A stretch of 64,000 nt of DNA, from assembly GCF_029688625.1 (NCBI RefSeq), contig NZ_JARULC010000002.1, positions 310,001 to 374,000 of the forward strand, written 5' to 3'. Origin of the DNA: Qipengyuania marincola. GTDB taxonomy: Bacteria > Pseudomonadota > Alphaproteobacteria > Sphingomonadales > Sphingomonadaceae. A program made the position numbers and the translations under genes. The notes below the pieces were generated by a model. The model had not been told where the DNA came from. It saw only the letters and a program-made list of their open reading frames with translations, and made no database searches. Positions 40,116-50,992 of this stretch are shown one piece after another. Position 1 is the first letter of the stretch. Each line of letters starts with the position of its first letter.

Positions 40116-41375
40116 ATGACCCGCGTCCTGCATATTCTCGACCACTCGCTGCCCATGCATTCGGGATATACCTTCCGGACGCGGGCGATCCTGAAGAGCC
40201 TGCAAGCCAAAGGGATCGAGGTGCGAGGCATTACCGGCCCGCGCCATGGGGCACAGGGTCCGCCAGTCGAGACCATCGACGGGCTCAGGTTCCACCGGAC
40301 AGATCCACCCTCACCCACACTTCCCGGGCTGAGCGAGTGGCGCGAGATCGCAAGCCTGCAGAGCGGTATCGAGCGACTGGCCCGCGACTGGCGGCCGGAC
40401 GTCCTGCATGCGCATTCGCCTGCCCTGTGCGGCATGGCGGGCATGCGCGCCGCGCGGACGCTCGGCCTGCCATTCGTGTACGAGATCCGCGCCTTCTGGG
40501 AAGATGCGGCGGTGGGCAACGGAACCGGACGCGAAGGCTCGGTGAAATATCGGCTAACCCGCGCGCTCGAGAACCGTGTCGTCGCGGCCGCCGATGCCGT
40601 GTTCACGATCTGCGCCGGTCTGCGCGACGATCTCGTAAGTCGTGGTCACGACGGCACAGCGATCGGCCTGTCGCCCAATGGTGTGGACCTTGCACTGTTC
40701 GGCGATCCACCACCGCGCGACGAGGCTCTGGCGAGACGGCTCGGCTTGGGCGAAGGGCCTGTCATCGGCTTCATTGGCAGCTTTTACGACTACGAGGGTC
40801 TCGACGACCTGATCGCTGCGCTCCCGCGGCTGCGCGAGACGCAGCCGCATGCCCGGCTCCTGCTGGTCGGGGGCGGTCCGATGGAGGCGGCGTTGCGCGC
40901 GCAAGCCGCGGCGTTGCTTGCGAGTGATAGCATAATTTTCACCGGCCGGGTGCCGCATGACGAGGTTGATCGCTACTACTCGCTGATCGATATCTTGGCC
41001 TATCCGCGCAAGAAATCGCGCCTGACCGACCTCGTGACGCCATTGAAGCCGCTCGAAGCCATGGCACAGGGCCGGATCGTGGCAGCAAGCGATGTCGGCG
41101 GGCATCGCGAGCTGATCGATGACGGTACTACCGGGCTTCTGTTTCCGCCCGATGACCCGGCGCAAATGGCCGATGCTCTCAGCCGATTCATCGGATCGAG
41201 TGCCGGTTGGCCGGCCATGCGGGATCGCGCCCGCGACCATGTTTCGCGCCATCACGACTGGGGGAAGAATGTCGATCGTTATCTCGCTGTTTACCAAGAC
41301 CTGCTAGGCAGATCGCAGGATGGACGGGCCGAGAGCCCGTTCGAGGCGCAGGCACAAGGGACAGGCCGGGAATGA
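40116..41375 (+). CDS. Exosortase-A-associated GT4 glycosyltransferase
   Basis: 419 aa from ATG 40116 (MTRVLHILDHSLPMHSGYTFRT). Two Rossmann-like halves of a GT-B enzyme; the acceptor side includes YEIRAFWEDAAVGNGTGREGS, a hallmark of the exosortase/PEP-CTERM-associated subgroup. The donor side has LSPNGVDLALF, PVIGFIGSFYDYEGLDDLI and the EX7E-like PLKPLEAMAQGR. Divergent from the ligase operon across about 50 nt. Overlaps the next gene by ATGA. Confidence 0.88.
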   Translation: MTRVLHILDHSLPMHSGYTFRTRAILKSLQAKGIEVRGITGPRHGAQGPPVETIDGLRFHRTDPPSPTLPGLSEWREIASLQSGIERLARDWRPDVLHAHSPALCGMAGMRAARTLGLPFVYEIRAFWEDAAVGNGTGREGSVKYRLTRALENRVVAAADAVFTICAGLRDDLVSRGHDGTAIGLSPNGVDLALFGDPPPRDEALARRLGLGEGPVIGFIGSFYDYEGLDDLIAALPRLRETQPHARLLLVGGGPMEAALRAQAAALLASDSIIFTGRVPHDEVDRYYSLIDILAYPRKKSRLTDLVTPLKPLEAMAQGRIVAASDVGGHRELIDDGTTGLLFPPDDPAQMADALSRFIGSSAGWPAMRDRARDHVSRHHDWGKNVDRYLAVYQDLLGRSQDGRAESPFEAQAQGTGRE

Positions 41376-42211
41376 CAGACGATCAGCCGAACACGGTTCC
41401 GCTGACCCGTCGCCCGGTGTTCCGCTGGGCCGTGGGAGTATATTTCGCCGTCCTGCTGGGTGGAGGCACTTATGTCCTTCCGGCCCCTATCCATTCGCGC
41501 GCCAGCGCGTTGCTCGGTCTCGATTCTGTGGTCGCCGACACTTTCTTTGCCAAGCTCTTGCTGGCGGCAATCGCAGCGCTGCTCGGGCTCCTCATCGGGT
41601 TGCTGATCGGGGGCCGGATAACGGCAAGCGCCCGCTGGACCGCAGCGAACGAAAATGAAGCTGCCGATCTGGAACCGCCTGCCCTGACCTATCTCGGCGA
41701 CAGCGTCGACGAAGCGGAAGACGGTGACATGCTCGACCGCGACGCAACTGAGGCAGCCGAGGAGGCCCAGGCCGTCGACGGCGAAAGCACGCGACATCGG
41801 TTGTTCAACCCGCGCGAGCACCTCGCCGGGGAAGAGGTCGATCCGGCGCCTCCGTCATCCCCGGAACCCGTCGACGCCGATTTCCATGAGATTAGCGAAG
41901 ATACGGCGCCGGACATGGGACACGAGCAGGACTGGCCAGGAGGTGATTCGCGGACGGAATTGCCGGGCGACCTGTCGCTGGCGCAGCTGACTGCGCGCCT
42001 CGAAGCCGCGCTCGCGGCTCATCAGGCCACCCAGTCAGCGGACATCTCGACCGAAACACCTGCTGACGAACGCGATCCGGTTGTCGCCTTCCTGCGCCGC
42101 GAGGCCGAACGGCCCGAAGCCGAAGGAAAGGGCCGCATCTCGCCAGAAAGTGCCCAGGCCAGCCTGCGCAGCGCGCTCGACCGCCTCTCGCAGGTCAGCA
42201 AGGGCCAGTAA
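41372..42211 (+). CDS. Membrane protein with long acidic cytoplasmic region, unknown
   Basis: 279 aa. TM1 about 18-37, TM2 about 60-85 (LLLAAIAALLGLLIGLLIGG), then about 130 acidic, probably disordered residues and a helical C-terminus (DLSLAQLTARLEAALAAH; RISPESAQASLRSALDRLSQ). No family recognised. Tightly coupled to the exosortase-type glycosyltransferase (4-nt overlap), so a scaffold or partner in glycan assembly is plausible but unproved. Confidence 0.75.
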   Translation: MTDDQPNTVPLTRRPVFRWAVGVYFAVLLGGGTYVLPAPIHSRASALLGLDSVVADTFFAKLLLAAIAALLGLLIGLLIGGRITASARWTAANENEAADLEPPALTYLGDSVDEAEDGDMLDRDATEAAEEAQAVDGESTRHRLFNPREHLAGEEVDPAPPSSPEPVDADFHEISEDTAPDMGHEQDWPGGDSRTELPGDLSLAQLTARLEAALAAHQATQSADISTETPADERDPVVAFLRREAERPEAEGKGRISPESAQASLRSALDRLSQVSKGQ

Positions 42212-42460
42212 GCGGATCTGCGCTACGAAACGGGCGCGAACTAATCTCATCTCGGGTCGCTCGTGAATATGCCGTTCTGTGCGTAATTCTTCGCCCAGAT
42301 GAAATATTGCTTCGCCCTTCGCAGTTGCAAAAACGCGTCCGCCCCGCCATGACGATCCCTCGCATGAATTCGCGGGTGTGCGCGTGCGCGCCCGACAATA
42401 CCTGTCCCCGGCCATCTGCATTGCAAGCAGGGCACGGGCACGGAGGAGGACGCTTCGCTT

Positions 42461-45400
42461 ATGGGCAGCCAGTCGCCCCACACTGTTACGGGCCTCTACG
42501 ACCCCCGCAATGAGCACGACGCATGTGGCGTCGGCATGGTTGCGCATATCAAGGGCGCGAGGAGCCACGACATCGTTACCCAAGCGCTGGAAATCCTTGC
42601 CAATCTCGACCATCGCGGCGCCGTGGGTGCCGACCCGCTGCTGGGCGATGGCGCGGGTATCCTGTTGCAGATACCCCATCCCCTGTTCCGCAAGTGGGCG
42701 GACGATCATGGCCATGATTTGCCCGAAGCGGGCGACTATGCGGTCGCCATGTGCTTCCTGCCGCAGCAGGCCGAGGCCCGGGAGTTCGTCGAGAAGCAGC
42801 TTGAACGCTTCGCCGCCAAGGAGGGCCAGACCGTGGTCGGCTGGCGCGACGTGCCGACCACGCTCGATGGCCTCGGGAAAGCAGTCGTCGACTCGATGCC
42901 GGTCATCCGTCAGTGCGTCATCGCGCGCGGGACCAATTGCCTCGATCAGGACGCCTTCGAGCGCAAGCTGGTGGTCATCCGCAAGCAGACGTTGAACCCG
43001 CTTGCCGCGCTGGAGCGCAAGCACGGCATCCCGGGTCTTTCGACCGCCTATATCCCGAGCTTTTCCAGTCGCACGCTGGTCTACAAGGGCCTGCTGCTGG
43101 CGAACCAGGTGGGCACATTCTACGATGATTTGCGCGACCCCGATTGCGTCAGCGCATTGGGCCTCGTCCACCAGCGTTTCAGCACGAACACTTTTCCCAG
43201 CTGGCGGCTTGCCCACCCCTATCGTTTCATGGCGCATAACGGGGAAATCAACACGGTTCGCGGCAATGTGAACTGGATGGAAGCGCGCCGCCGCACGATG
43301 GAAAGCGAACTGCTGGGCGCCGACCTCGACAAGATGTGGCCGCTGATCCCGCATGGCCAGTCGGACACCGCCTGCCTCGACAATGCGCTCGAGCTGCTTG
43401 TGACCGGCGGCTACAGCCTTGCCCATTCCATGATGATGCTCATGCCCGAAGCCTGGGCCAAGAACGAGCTGATGGATCCAGCTCGGCGCGCATTCTACGA
43501 ATACCACGCCGCGCTGATGGAGCCCTGGGACGGGCCAGCCGCGGTATGTTTTACCGACGGCCGCCAGATCGGCGCATGCCTTGATCGCAACGGCTTGCGC
43601 CCCGCTCGCTGGTGCACGACCAAGGACGATCTCGTCGTGCTCGCTTCGGAAAGCGGCGTCCTCCCCTTCGCTGACGAGGACATTACGCGCAAATGGCGAC
43701 TGCAGCCCGGGCGCATGCTGCTGATCGACCTGGAACAGGGCCGCATCGTGGAAGACGAGGAGGTCAAGGCCGACCTCGCCGCCGCCGAGCCCTACGAGGC
43801 ATGGCTGGAAAAGGCCCAGTACAAGCTTGGCGACCTCGATCACATCGAGCCGGAGCTTTCGGCCACGCCCGAGGCAACCACGACCCTCCTCCAGCGCCAG
43901 CAGGCCTTCGGCTATACGCAAGAGGACATCTCCCGCTTCCTCGAGCCGATGGCGCGTGGCAGCGAGGATCCGATCGGCTCGATGGGCACCGACACGCCGA
44001 TTGCGGTGCTGTCCGACCGTAGTCGTCTGCTCTACGACTATTTCAAGCAGAACTTCGCACAGGTCACCAACCCGCCGATCGACCCGATCCGCGAGGAGCT
44101 GGTGATGAGCCTGCTGTCCATGATCGGACCGCGGCCCAATCTGCTTGGTCGCGATGGCGGCACGCACAAGCGCCTCGAAGTGACCCAGCCGATTCTTACA
44201 AACGAGGATCTCGCCAAGATCCGCTCGGTCGAGATCGCGCTTGATGGCGCGTTCCGCACTGCCACGATCGACTGCACCTGGGATGCAAGCACCGGGGCCG
44301 ACGGTCTCGCCATGGCGCTGAAGGAAATGTGCTGGGCCGCGACCGAGGCGGTGCTGGGCGATGCCAACATCCTGATCCTTTCGGACCGCGAACAGGGGCC
44401 GGACCGGGTTCCGATGCCCGCCCTGCTCGCCACTGCCGCGGTGCATCACCAGCTGGTGCGCCAGGGCCTGCGCATGCAGACCGGGCTCGTCATCGAAACC
44501 GGCGAGGCGCGCGAGGTGCATCACTTCTGCGCGCTTGCGGGTTATGGCGCCGAGGGGATCAATCCTTATGTGGCCTTCGAGACGCTCGAGGCTCTGCGCG
44601 CGGACCGCTTTCCCGAACTCGATGCCGCCGACGTGGCGAAGAATTACGTCAAGGCCGTCGGCAAGGGCATCCTCAAGGTCATGTCCAAAATGGGCATCTC
44701 GACCTACCAGTCCTATTGCGGAGCACAGATCTTCGATGCGGTCGGGCTCAATTCGGAATTCATCGATACCTATTTCACCGGCACTGCCACCACCATCGAG
44801 GGCATCGGCCTCAAGGAAGTGGCCGAAGAAGCCGTTCTGCGCCACGCCCAGGCTTATGGCGACGATCCGCTGTACAAAGGCATGCTCGATGTCGGCGGCA
44901 TCTACCAATATCGCATCCGCGGCGAGGCGCACGCCTGGACGCCGCAATCAGTCGCCCAGCTGCAGCACGCGGTGCGCGGCAAGGACGCGAAGAATTACGA
45001 TGAATTTGCGCGTTCGATCAACGAACAGTCCGAGCGCCTGCTGACCATTCGCGGGCTGATGGAACTGACCCCGGCGGAACAGCCGCTGGACATCGACGAG
45101 GTTGAACCCGCGGTCGATATCGTCAAGCGTTTCAGCACTGGCGCGATGAGCTTCGGCTCGATCAGCCACGAAGCCCACTCGACTCTGGCTATCGCCATGA
45201 ATCGCCTCGGCGGCCGCTCGAACACCGGCGAAGGCGGCGAGGAGCCGGAGCGCTTCGTCCCGCTGGACAATGGCGATTCGATGCGCAGCCGCATCAAGCA
45301 GGTGGCCTCGGGACGGTTTGGCGTCACGACTGAATATCTCGTCAATTCGGACGATATCCAGATCAAGATGGCACAGGGCGCGAAGCCCGGCGAAGGCGGT

Positions 45401-47116
45401 CAGCTACCCGGCCACAAGGTCGACAAGCGCATTGGCAAGGTGCGCCATTCGACCCCGGGCGTCGGCCTCATCTCGCCGCCACCGCATCACGACATTTACT
45501 CGATCGAGGATCTCGCGCAGCTGATCCACGACCTCAAGAACGTGAAGCCGGAAGCGCGTATTTCGGTGAAGCTCGTTTCCGAAGTGGGTGTCGGCACGGT
45601 CGCCGCGGGCGTGTCCAAGTGCAAGGCCGACCACGTCACCATTTCAGGCTACGAAGGCGGCACGGGCGCATCGCCGCTCACCAGCCTCACCCACGCTGGC
45701 AGCCCCTGGGAAATTGGCCTTGCCGAAACGCAGCAGACGTTGCTCCTCAACGACCTCAGGAGCCGGATCGCGGTACAGGTCGACGGCGGCCTTCGCACCG
45801 GGCGCGATGTCGCCATTGGTGCTCTGCTTGGTGCGGACGAATTCGGCTTCGCCACTGCGCCGCTGATCGCGGCAGGCTGCATCATGATGAGGAAGTGCCA
45901 CCTCAACACCTGTCCGGTCGGCGTCGCGACGCAGGATCCGGTGCTGCGCAAACGCTTCGTCGGCACGCCCGAGCATGTGATCAACTACTTTTTCTTCGTT
46001 GCCGAGGAACTGCGCCAGATCATGGCGACCATGGGGTTCCGTACGGTCGAGGACATGATTGGCCGTGTCGACCGGATCGACATGCGCCGGGTGGAGCGCC
46101 ACTGGAAGGCGCATGGGGTGGACCTGAAGCGCATCCTCCATGCCGTGCCGCTGGAGGAAGGCCGCAAGCCCTATCACACCGAAACGCAGGACCACGGCCT
46201 CGCCGCGGCGATGGATGTCGAGCTGATCGAAGCCTGCAAGCCCGCGATCGAAAGCGGACAGGCGGTCCAGCTGACGCGCACCATCCGCAATGTAAACCGC
46301 ACCGTCGGCGCCATGCTGTCGGGCCGGATCGCCGAAGCGCATGGCCACTCCGGACTCGCCCCTGAAACCATCCGCATCGACTTTACCGGCGTTGCTGGCC
46401 AGAGCTTCGGCGCATGGCTTGCCCATGGCGTGACGCTGAGCCTGACCGGCGATGCCAACGATTATGTCGGCAAGGGGCTCTCGGGTGGTCGCATCGTGGT
46501 GCGCCAGCCGGACGAGGCGCCGCGCAAGCCAGGCAACAACATCATCGTCGGCAATACCGTGCTCTATGGCGCGATTGCGGGCGAGGCCTATTTCGAGGGC
46601 GTCGCCGGCGAGCGTTTCGGCGTACGCAATTCGGGCGCGGTCGCGGTGGTCGAAGGGACCGGCGACCATGGCTGCGAATACATGACCGGCGGCGTGGTCT
46701 GCGTGCTGGGCAATACGGGCCGCAATTTCGCGGCCGGCATGAGCGGCGGCATCGCTTACGTCTATGATCCGGAACGCCGGTTCGAAAAGCTGCTCAACCA
46801 TGCGCAGGTCGACCTGCTGGAAGTGACGCCCGGCGACGGCGAAGGAGCCGAAAGGAGCTGGGGAGAGCCGCAGCAGCGCGGCCGTTCGGTCGACGATGCC
46901 GGCATGGGCGACCCGCTCTATCACGATGCCGCGCGGCTCAAGATCCTCATAGAGCGGCACCTGCTGCATACCGGGTCGGCGAAGGCCAAGGCGCTGCTCG
47001 ACAACTGGGCCGAAGAACTGAAGAATTTCCGCAAGGTCATGCCGCGCGATTACCAGCGCGCGCTGAAGGCTCTCGAAGACGAACGCGAATCCGCGGCAAT
47101 GGAGGCCGCCGAATAA
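42461..47116 (+). CDS. gltB: Glutamate synthase (NADPH) large subunit
   Basis: 1551 aa. Ntn-type glutaminase domain with nucleophile C22 after a short propeptide ([13 protein letters not shown]), central domain, FMN-binding synthase domain (about 850-1250) and C-terminal beta-helix GXGXG domain (about 1300-1480). The 3Fe-4S cysteines are C1140, C1146 and C1151 ([12 protein letters not shown]). Makes two glutamates from glutamine and 2-oxoglutarate. GGAGGAGG lies about 11 nt before the ATG. The stop shares a base with the gltD start. The 249 nt upstream presumably holds the promoter, but no clear motif was found. Confidence 0.97.
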   Translation: MGSQSPHTVTGLYDPRNEHDACGVGMVAHIKGARSHDIVTQALEILANLDHRGAVGADPLLGDGAGILLQIPHPLFRKWADDHGHDLPEAGDYAVAMCFLPQQAEAREFVEKQLERFAAKEGQTVVGWRDVPTTLDGLGKAVVDSMPVIRQCVIARGTNCLDQDAFERKLVVIRKQTLNPLAALERKHGIPGLSTAYIPSFSSRTLVYKGLLLANQVGTFYDDLRDPDCVSALGLVHQRFSTNTFPSWRLAHPYRFMAHNGEINTVRGNVNWMEARRRTMESELLGADLDKMWPLIPHGQSDTACLDNALELLVTGGYSLAHSMMMLMPEAWAKNELMDPARRAFYEYHAALMEPWDGPAAVCFTDGRQIGACLDRNGLRPARWCTTKDDLVVLASESGVLPFADEDITRKWRLQPGRMLLIDLEQGRIVEDEEVKADLAAAEPYEAWLEKAQYKLGDLDHIEPELSATPEATTTLLQRQQAFGYTQEDISRFLEPMARGSEDPIGSMGTDTPIAVLSDRSRLLYDYFKQNFAQVTNPPIDPIREELVMSLLSMIGPRPNLLGRDGGTHKRLEVTQPILTNEDLAKIRSVEIALDGAFRTATIDCTWDASTGADGLAMALKEMCWAATEAVLGDANILILSDREQGPDRVPMPALLATAAVHHQLVRQGLRMQTGLVIETGEAREVHHFCALAGYGAEGINPYVAFETLEALRADRFPELDAADVAKNYVKAVGKGILKVMSKMGISTYQSYCGAQIFDAVGLNSEFIDTYFTGTATTIEGIGLKEVAEEAVLRHAQAYGDDPLYKGMLDVGGIYQYRIRGEAHAWTPQSVAQLQHAVRGKDAKNYDEFARSINEQSERLLTIRGLMELTPAEQPLDIDEVEPAVDIVKRFSTGAMSFGSISHEAHSTLAIAMNRLGGRSNTGEGGEEPERFVPLDNGDSMRSRIKQVASGRFGVTTEYLVNSDDIQIKMAQGAKPGEGGQLPGHKVDKRIGKVRHSTPGVGLISPPPHHDIYSIEDLAQLIHDLKNVKPEARISVKLVSEVGVGTVAAGVSKCKADHVTISGYEGGTGASPLTSLTHAGSPWEIGLAETQQTLLLNDLRSRIAVQVDGGLRTGRDVAIGALLGADEFGFATAPLIAAGCIMMRKCHLNTCPVGVATQDPVLRKRFVGTPEHVINYFFFVAEELRQIMATMGFRTVEDMIGRVDRIDMRRVERHWKAHGVDLKRILHAVPLEEGRKPYHTETQDHGLAAAMDVELIEACKPAIESGQAVQLTRTIRNVNRTVGAMLSGRIAEAHGHSGLAPETIRIDFTGVAGQSFGAWLAHGVTLSLTGDANDYVGKGLSGGRIVVRQPDEAPRKPGNNIIVGNTVLYGAIAGEAYFEGVAGERFGVRNSGAVAVVEGTGDHGCEYMTGGVVCVLGNTGRNFAAGMSGGIAYVYDPERRFEKLLNHAQVDLLEVTPGDGEGAERSWGEPQQRGRSVDDAGMGDPLYHDAARLKILIERHLLHTGSAKAKALLDNWAEELKNFRKVMPRDYQRALKALEDERESAAMEAAE

Positions 47117-48552
47117 TGGGCAAGGAAACCGGCTTTCTCGAATACGAGCGCAAGGATCGCACCTATCGCGATCCGCAGGAGCGGCTGAAGCATTACAAGG
47201 AATTCGTGGTCCCGCTGTCGGAGAAGGAGCTCCGCACGCAGGCGGCGCGCTGCATGAATTGCGGCATTCCCTACTGTCACAACGGCTGTCCGGTGAACAA
47301 CATCATCCCGGACTGGAACCACCTGGTATACGAAGACGACTGGAAGAACGCGCTCGACGTCCTGCATTCGACGAACAACTTTCCCGAATTCACCGGCCGC
47401 GTCTGCCCCGCACCGTGCGAGGCGGCCTGTACGCTGAATCTCGTGGACAGCCCGGTGACGATCAAATCGATCGAATGCGCGATCATCGACCGCGGCTTCG
47501 CCGAAGGCTGGGTCAAGCCGCAGCTGCCCGAGCGCCGCACCGGCAAGTCGGTCGCCGTGATCGGCAGCGGACCGGCCGGCCTCGCCTGCGCTCAGCAGCT
47601 TGCGCGCGCAGGCCACGCCGTCACGGTTTTCGAGAAAAGCGACCGCATCGGCGGGCTGCTGCGATACGGCATCCCCGACTTCAAGATGGAAAAGCATCTC
47701 ATCAATCGCCGCGCCGTGCAGATGGAGGCCGAAGGCGTCCAGTTCCGTACCAGCAGCGAGGTGGGTGTCGAAGTCAGCTTCCAGGCGCTGCAGGAGAATT
47801 TCGACGCGGTCGTGCTGGCGGGCGGCGCGGAAGAGGCCCGAATGCTCGACATTCCGGGATCCGAGCTCAACGGCGTGCGTCTCGCAATGGAATTCCTGAC
47901 CCAGCAGAACAAGCGCAATGCAGGCGACGACGAGGTGCGCGCTGCGCCGCGCGGTTCGCTCACGGCAACCGGCAAGCACGTGATAGTGATCGGCGGCGGT
48001 GACACCGGCAGCGATTGCGTCGGCACCAGCAACCGCCAGGGCGCGACCAGCGTCACGCAGCTGGAAATCATGCCCAAGCCGCCCGAAAGCGAAGACAAAG
48101 CGCTCACCTGGCCCGACTGGCCGGTGAAGCTACGCACCTCGTCCAGCCACGAAGAAGGCGTCGACCGCGATTGGGCCGTGCTGACGAAGCGCGTGGTCGA
48201 GGAGAACGGCGATGTCGCCGGGCTCGAATGCGTCCGCGTCGAGTGGAAGGACGGCAAGATGCAGGAAATCGAGGGCAGCACCTTCACGCTGAAGGCCGAC
48301 CTCATCCTGCTCGCCATGGGCTTTACCGGACCCAAGCGGCGCGGACTGCTCGACCGGGCGGGCGTCGACCTCGACGGGCGCGGCAATGTCGCGGCGGATA
48401 CCGAATGGTATCTCACCAGCGAGCCGAACGTCTTTTCCTGTGGCGACATGCGGCGCGGGCAGAGCCTGGTTGTCTGGGCAATCCGCGAAGGGCGGCAATG
48501 TGCGCACGCCGTCGACAAGGCGCTGATGGGCGAGACGCAGCTGCCGCGCTAG
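47116..48552 (+). CDS. gltD: Glutamate synthase small subunit
   Basis: 478 aa. N-terminal 4Fe-4S cysteines in [19 protein letters not shown] (about 38-56) and [10 protein letters not shown], then FAD-binding [19 protein letters not shown] (about 148-166) and NADPH-binding [14 protein letters not shown] (about 294-307). Transfers NADPH electrons to GltB. Coupled to gltB (TAATG). No regulator gene adjacent. Confidence 0.97.
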   Translation: MGKETGFLEYERKDRTYRDPQERLKHYKEFVVPLSEKELRTQAARCMNCGIPYCHNGCPVNNIIPDWNHLVYEDDWKNALDVLHSTNNFPEFTGRVCPAPCEAACTLNLVDSPVTIKSIECAIIDRGFAEGWVKPQLPERRTGKSVAVIGSGPAGLACAQQLARAGHAVTVFEKSDRIGGLLRYGIPDFKMEKHLINRRAVQMEAEGVQFRTSSEVGVEVSFQALQENFDAVVLAGGAEEARMLDIPGSELNGVRLAMEFLTQQNKRNAGDDEVRAAPRGSLTATGKHVIVIGGGDTGSDCVGTSNRQGATSVTQLEIMPKPPESEDKALTWPDWPVKLRTSSSHEEGVDRDWAVLTKRVVEENGDVAGLECVRVEWKDGKMQEIEGSTFTLKADLILLAMGFTGPKRRGLLDRAGVDLDGRGNVAADTEWYLTSEPNVFSCGDMRRGQSLVVWAIREGRQCAHAVDKALMGETQLPR

Positions 48553-48556
48553 GCGC

Positions 48557-49066
48557 GTGGTCGATATTCTGGTCACCGGCTGTTCGGGCGGCGGCAAATC
48601 GACGCTGCTCGAGGAACTGGAGCTGCGCGGTCATGCGGTCGTGCGTGAGCCGGGGCGGCGGCTGATTGCCGCCGGGATCACGCCTTGGGCTGACATGTCC
48701 GGTTTCCTCGCCGCTGCTGTCGATATGGCGCGCGCCGATCTCGGCTGGCATGCGGCGAGCACGGGGCCAGTATTCTATGACCGGGGTCTGATCGATGCGC
48801 TGGCCGGTCTGGAGCGGCTGGGCGGGGATGCCGTCGGCACCGTGCTCGGCAATGAGCGCCCCTATTCAGGTGGCGTCTTCCTCGCGCCGCCGTGGCCCGA
48901 CTTGTTCGCACAGGACGAGGCGAGGCGGCATAGCCTCGCGGAAGCTATCTCGGAATACGAGCATCTGGCGAGCTTGCTACCCGTCCTCGGCTACCGGCCG
49001 ATCGAGCTTCCGCGCGCCCCTGTGGCAGAGCGCGCGGACTTCATCCTAGATGCGCTGGACGCTTAA
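48557..49066 (+). CDS. AAA_28-type P-loop ATPase/kinase-like protein
   Basis: 169 aa, GTG start four nucleotides after gltD. Walker A is GCSGGGKST (8-16), then EPGRRLI (about 31-37) and FYDRGLIDALAGL (about 73-85). This matches small NadR/Ttd14-like AAA_28 proteins, which may phosphorylate small substrates; the substrate is unknown. Its 3' end overlaps the convergent membrane protein gene by 4 nt. Confidence 0.83.
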   Translation: MVDILVTGCSGGGKSTLLEELELRGHAVVREPGRRLIAAGITPWADMSGFLAAAVDMARADLGWHAASTGPVFYDRGLIDALAGLERLGGDAVGTVLGNERPYSGGVFLAPPWPDLFAQDEARRHSLAEAISEYEHLASLLPVLGYRPIELPRAPVAERADFILDALDA

Positions 49067-50088
49067 TCGCGCAAGCGCGGCGCGCGTTCAGCAAGAGCCT
49101 CGAGAAAGGCCGCGCTTTCGTCGATCCGCAGCGCAATGCGCCGGACCGTCCGCTCCGCACCGATAAGCGGGACCACCGTGACCTCGCGGTCCAGTTCCAG
49201 CATGGCATTGGGCCACGAGAGGACCGCATGGTTGAGCGTATCGGCGGCCTTCACCTCCTCTGCACCGAAACTCGTCGCGATCGCGGCGAGGGCATCGTAA
49301 GGCACGAGCACATCGGACATCACGCCGCTGCGCACGCGCAGCCCCTGCTCCATCAGCAGCACCGGATGGATGCGAAAGCCTTGCGCTAGACCGATGATCC
49401 AGAGGCCGCCCGCCACGCCAAGCGCGAACCAGAGCCACGCGACCGTCGTGTTCCATTGCATCAGCAGGAAATGCATCACTGCCAGTTCGATGGCCTGCAA
49501 CGCGAGAAAGACGTAAATCATCGGCAGCAGGAAGCGGTGATAGGAAAAGCCCTGCGCGCCTTCCGGAATGTCCTGCTCGCGCCGCCAGCCCAGCAGGGCC
49601 AGGCGCATGACGCGCGACTCCGCGCTCATGAAACGGACCAGCTTGGGAGGTAGGACGACCACGGCCGCCTCTTCGAACGAAGCGCCGCGCAGGAGCGCGC
49701 GGACAATCAGCGCCCCGCTCCACGCCGCAAACAGGGCAAGCGTAAGCGCGGCGGCGGCGAGCAGTGGGGGCATGCCGTGAATCGCCTCGCGCACCGGCGC
49801 GGCGGCACCGACCAGCACGATGACGCTCGCCGCGGCACCTGCACCCAGGATCGCGCGCAGGCCCGGCTTGCGATCCTTCGCCTTGGCAATCGTTGCAAGC
49901 AACAGGCTGTCGGCGACAATCCAGGCAAACAGCAGCGCGGCCAGTACCGCATTGGCCGCCGCCCATTCGGTAAAGGTCATCGCACGGGCGAGCGCAATGG
50001 CGAAGAGTGGGAGGATGATCGGCGCGAGGCCGGTCAGGCGGGCGGGGAGCTGCCGTTCCATGTGGCTGATATGCGCAGGAACCGTCAT
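49063..50088 (-). CDS. Multi-pass membrane protein, unknown function
   Basis: 341 aa from ATG 50088; ATG 50061 is an alternative, and neither has a strong Shine-Dalgarno. About six TM segments in two blocks (15-140 and 190-250), then a cytosolic beta-rich C-terminal part (about 260-341, VPYDALAAIATSF, REVTVVPLIGAERTVRRIALRID) resembling a PH-like domain. No catalytic motif. Lies downstream of the crotonase gene on the same strand with a 43-nt gap. Confidence 0.75.
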   Translation of the reverse strand: MTVPAHISHMERQLPARLTGLAPIILPLFAIALARAMTFTEWAAANAVLAALLFAWIVADSLLLATIAKAKDRKPGLRAILGAGAAASVIVLVGAAAPVREAIHGMPPLLAAAALTLALFAAWSGALIVRALLRGASFEEAAVVVLPPKLVRFMSAESRVMRLALLGWRREQDIPEGAQGFSYHRFLLPMIYVFLALQAIELAVMHFLLMQWNTTVAWLWFALGVAGGLWIIGLAQGFRIHPVLLMEQGLRVRSGVMSDVLVPYDALAAIATSFGAEEVKAADTLNHAVLSWPNAMLELDREVTVVPLIGAERTVRRIALRIDESAAFLEALAERAPRLRD

Positions 50089-50131
50089 CCCGCGAAGCGC
50101 TAAGCTGGCATTTCCTGTTGCATGGGATGCA

Positions 50132-50914
50132 TTACCCCTGCGTACGGCCGCGCTCCTGCACTGCGGCACGGCGCGCCTCGACCTCTTCCGGACTCACCGC
50201 GCTGTTGGCCGCAGACGATAGCCGGTGCTCAATCGCGAGACCCTCGTCGAAGCTCGCGGCGTAGCCTTCGTCGATCAGTGTCTTGTATTGCGCGAGGAAA
50301 GCGGGATCGATGCTCGCCATGTCGGCGGCAAGCCGGCGCGCTTCGGGCAGGAGTTCGTCAGGCGCGACCACGCGGTTGACCAGCCCCCAGTGCTCGGCGG
50401 TTTTGGCGTCGAGGAAATTGCCGGTGAAGCTCAATTCCTTGGCCCGGCTGATGCCGATCATCCGGCTCAATTTCTGCGAAAGGCCCCAACCCGGAACGAT
50501 GCCGACGCGCGCATGGGTATCGGCAAACCGTGCGTTCGTGCTCGCGATGAGCACGTCACAGGCGAGAGCGACCTCGAATCCTCCGGTGATTGCGACGCCA
50601 TTGATTGCGCCGATCACCGGCTTGCGACAGGTTTCGATCGCCTTGACGGGGTTCTCGTCCGCCCCTTCCGCATTGGCTGCGCCCAGCGCGCCCTCCTCGC
50701 TGCCCAGCTCTTTCAGGTCCAGTCCGGCGGTAAAGGCCCGCTCCCCCGCGCCCGTCAGGATCACCGCGCGCACGGTGTCGTCGGCATCCAGCGCGGTCAT
50801 CACTTCGTAGAGGTGGTGGCGCAGCGCCTTCGACAGCGCATTCATCGCTTCGGGACGGTTGAGGGTGACGGTTGCGATACCGTCGGCGATGTGGGTCAGG
50901 ATCAGCTCGGCCAT
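50132..50914 (-). CDS. Enoyl-CoA hydratase/isomerase (crotonase) family protein
   Basis: 260 aa. Crotonase fold with the oxyanion-hole segment FTAGLDLKEL (about 62-71) and the NGVAITGGFEVALACD segment (about 105-120), ending in the usual helical trimerisation region. One glutamate of the classic hydratase pair is visible in the GFEVALACD region; the second was not confirmed, so isomerase or other crotonase activity is possible. ATG at 50914; divergent from the SDR gene. Confidence 0.9.
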   Translation of the reverse strand: MAELILTHIADGIATVTLNRPEAMNALSKALRHHLYEVMTALDADDTVRAVILTGAGERAFTAGLDLKELGSEEGALGAANAEGADENPVKAIETCRKPVIGAINGVAITGGFEVALACDVLIASTNARFADTHARVGIVPGWGLSQKLSRMIGISRAKELSFTGNFLDAKTAEHWGLVNRVVAPDELLPEARRLAADMASIDPAFLAQYKTLIDEGYAASFDEGLAIEHRLSSAANSAVSPEEVEARRAAVQERGRTQG

Positions 50915-50992
50915 GCGCACAGCCTAGCGGGAAGGTTGCATCTTGCAATCGTCTGCCCGCTGGCGTTGAGTGGCGACGAGAGGAGACAGCAG

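Noticed and set aside
42035-44947. 970-aa open frame on the minus strand opposite gltB
   Set aside because: Mirror frame of gltB in high-GC DNA. Composition is His/Arg/Ala/Asp filler with no domain, and gltB is unambiguous.
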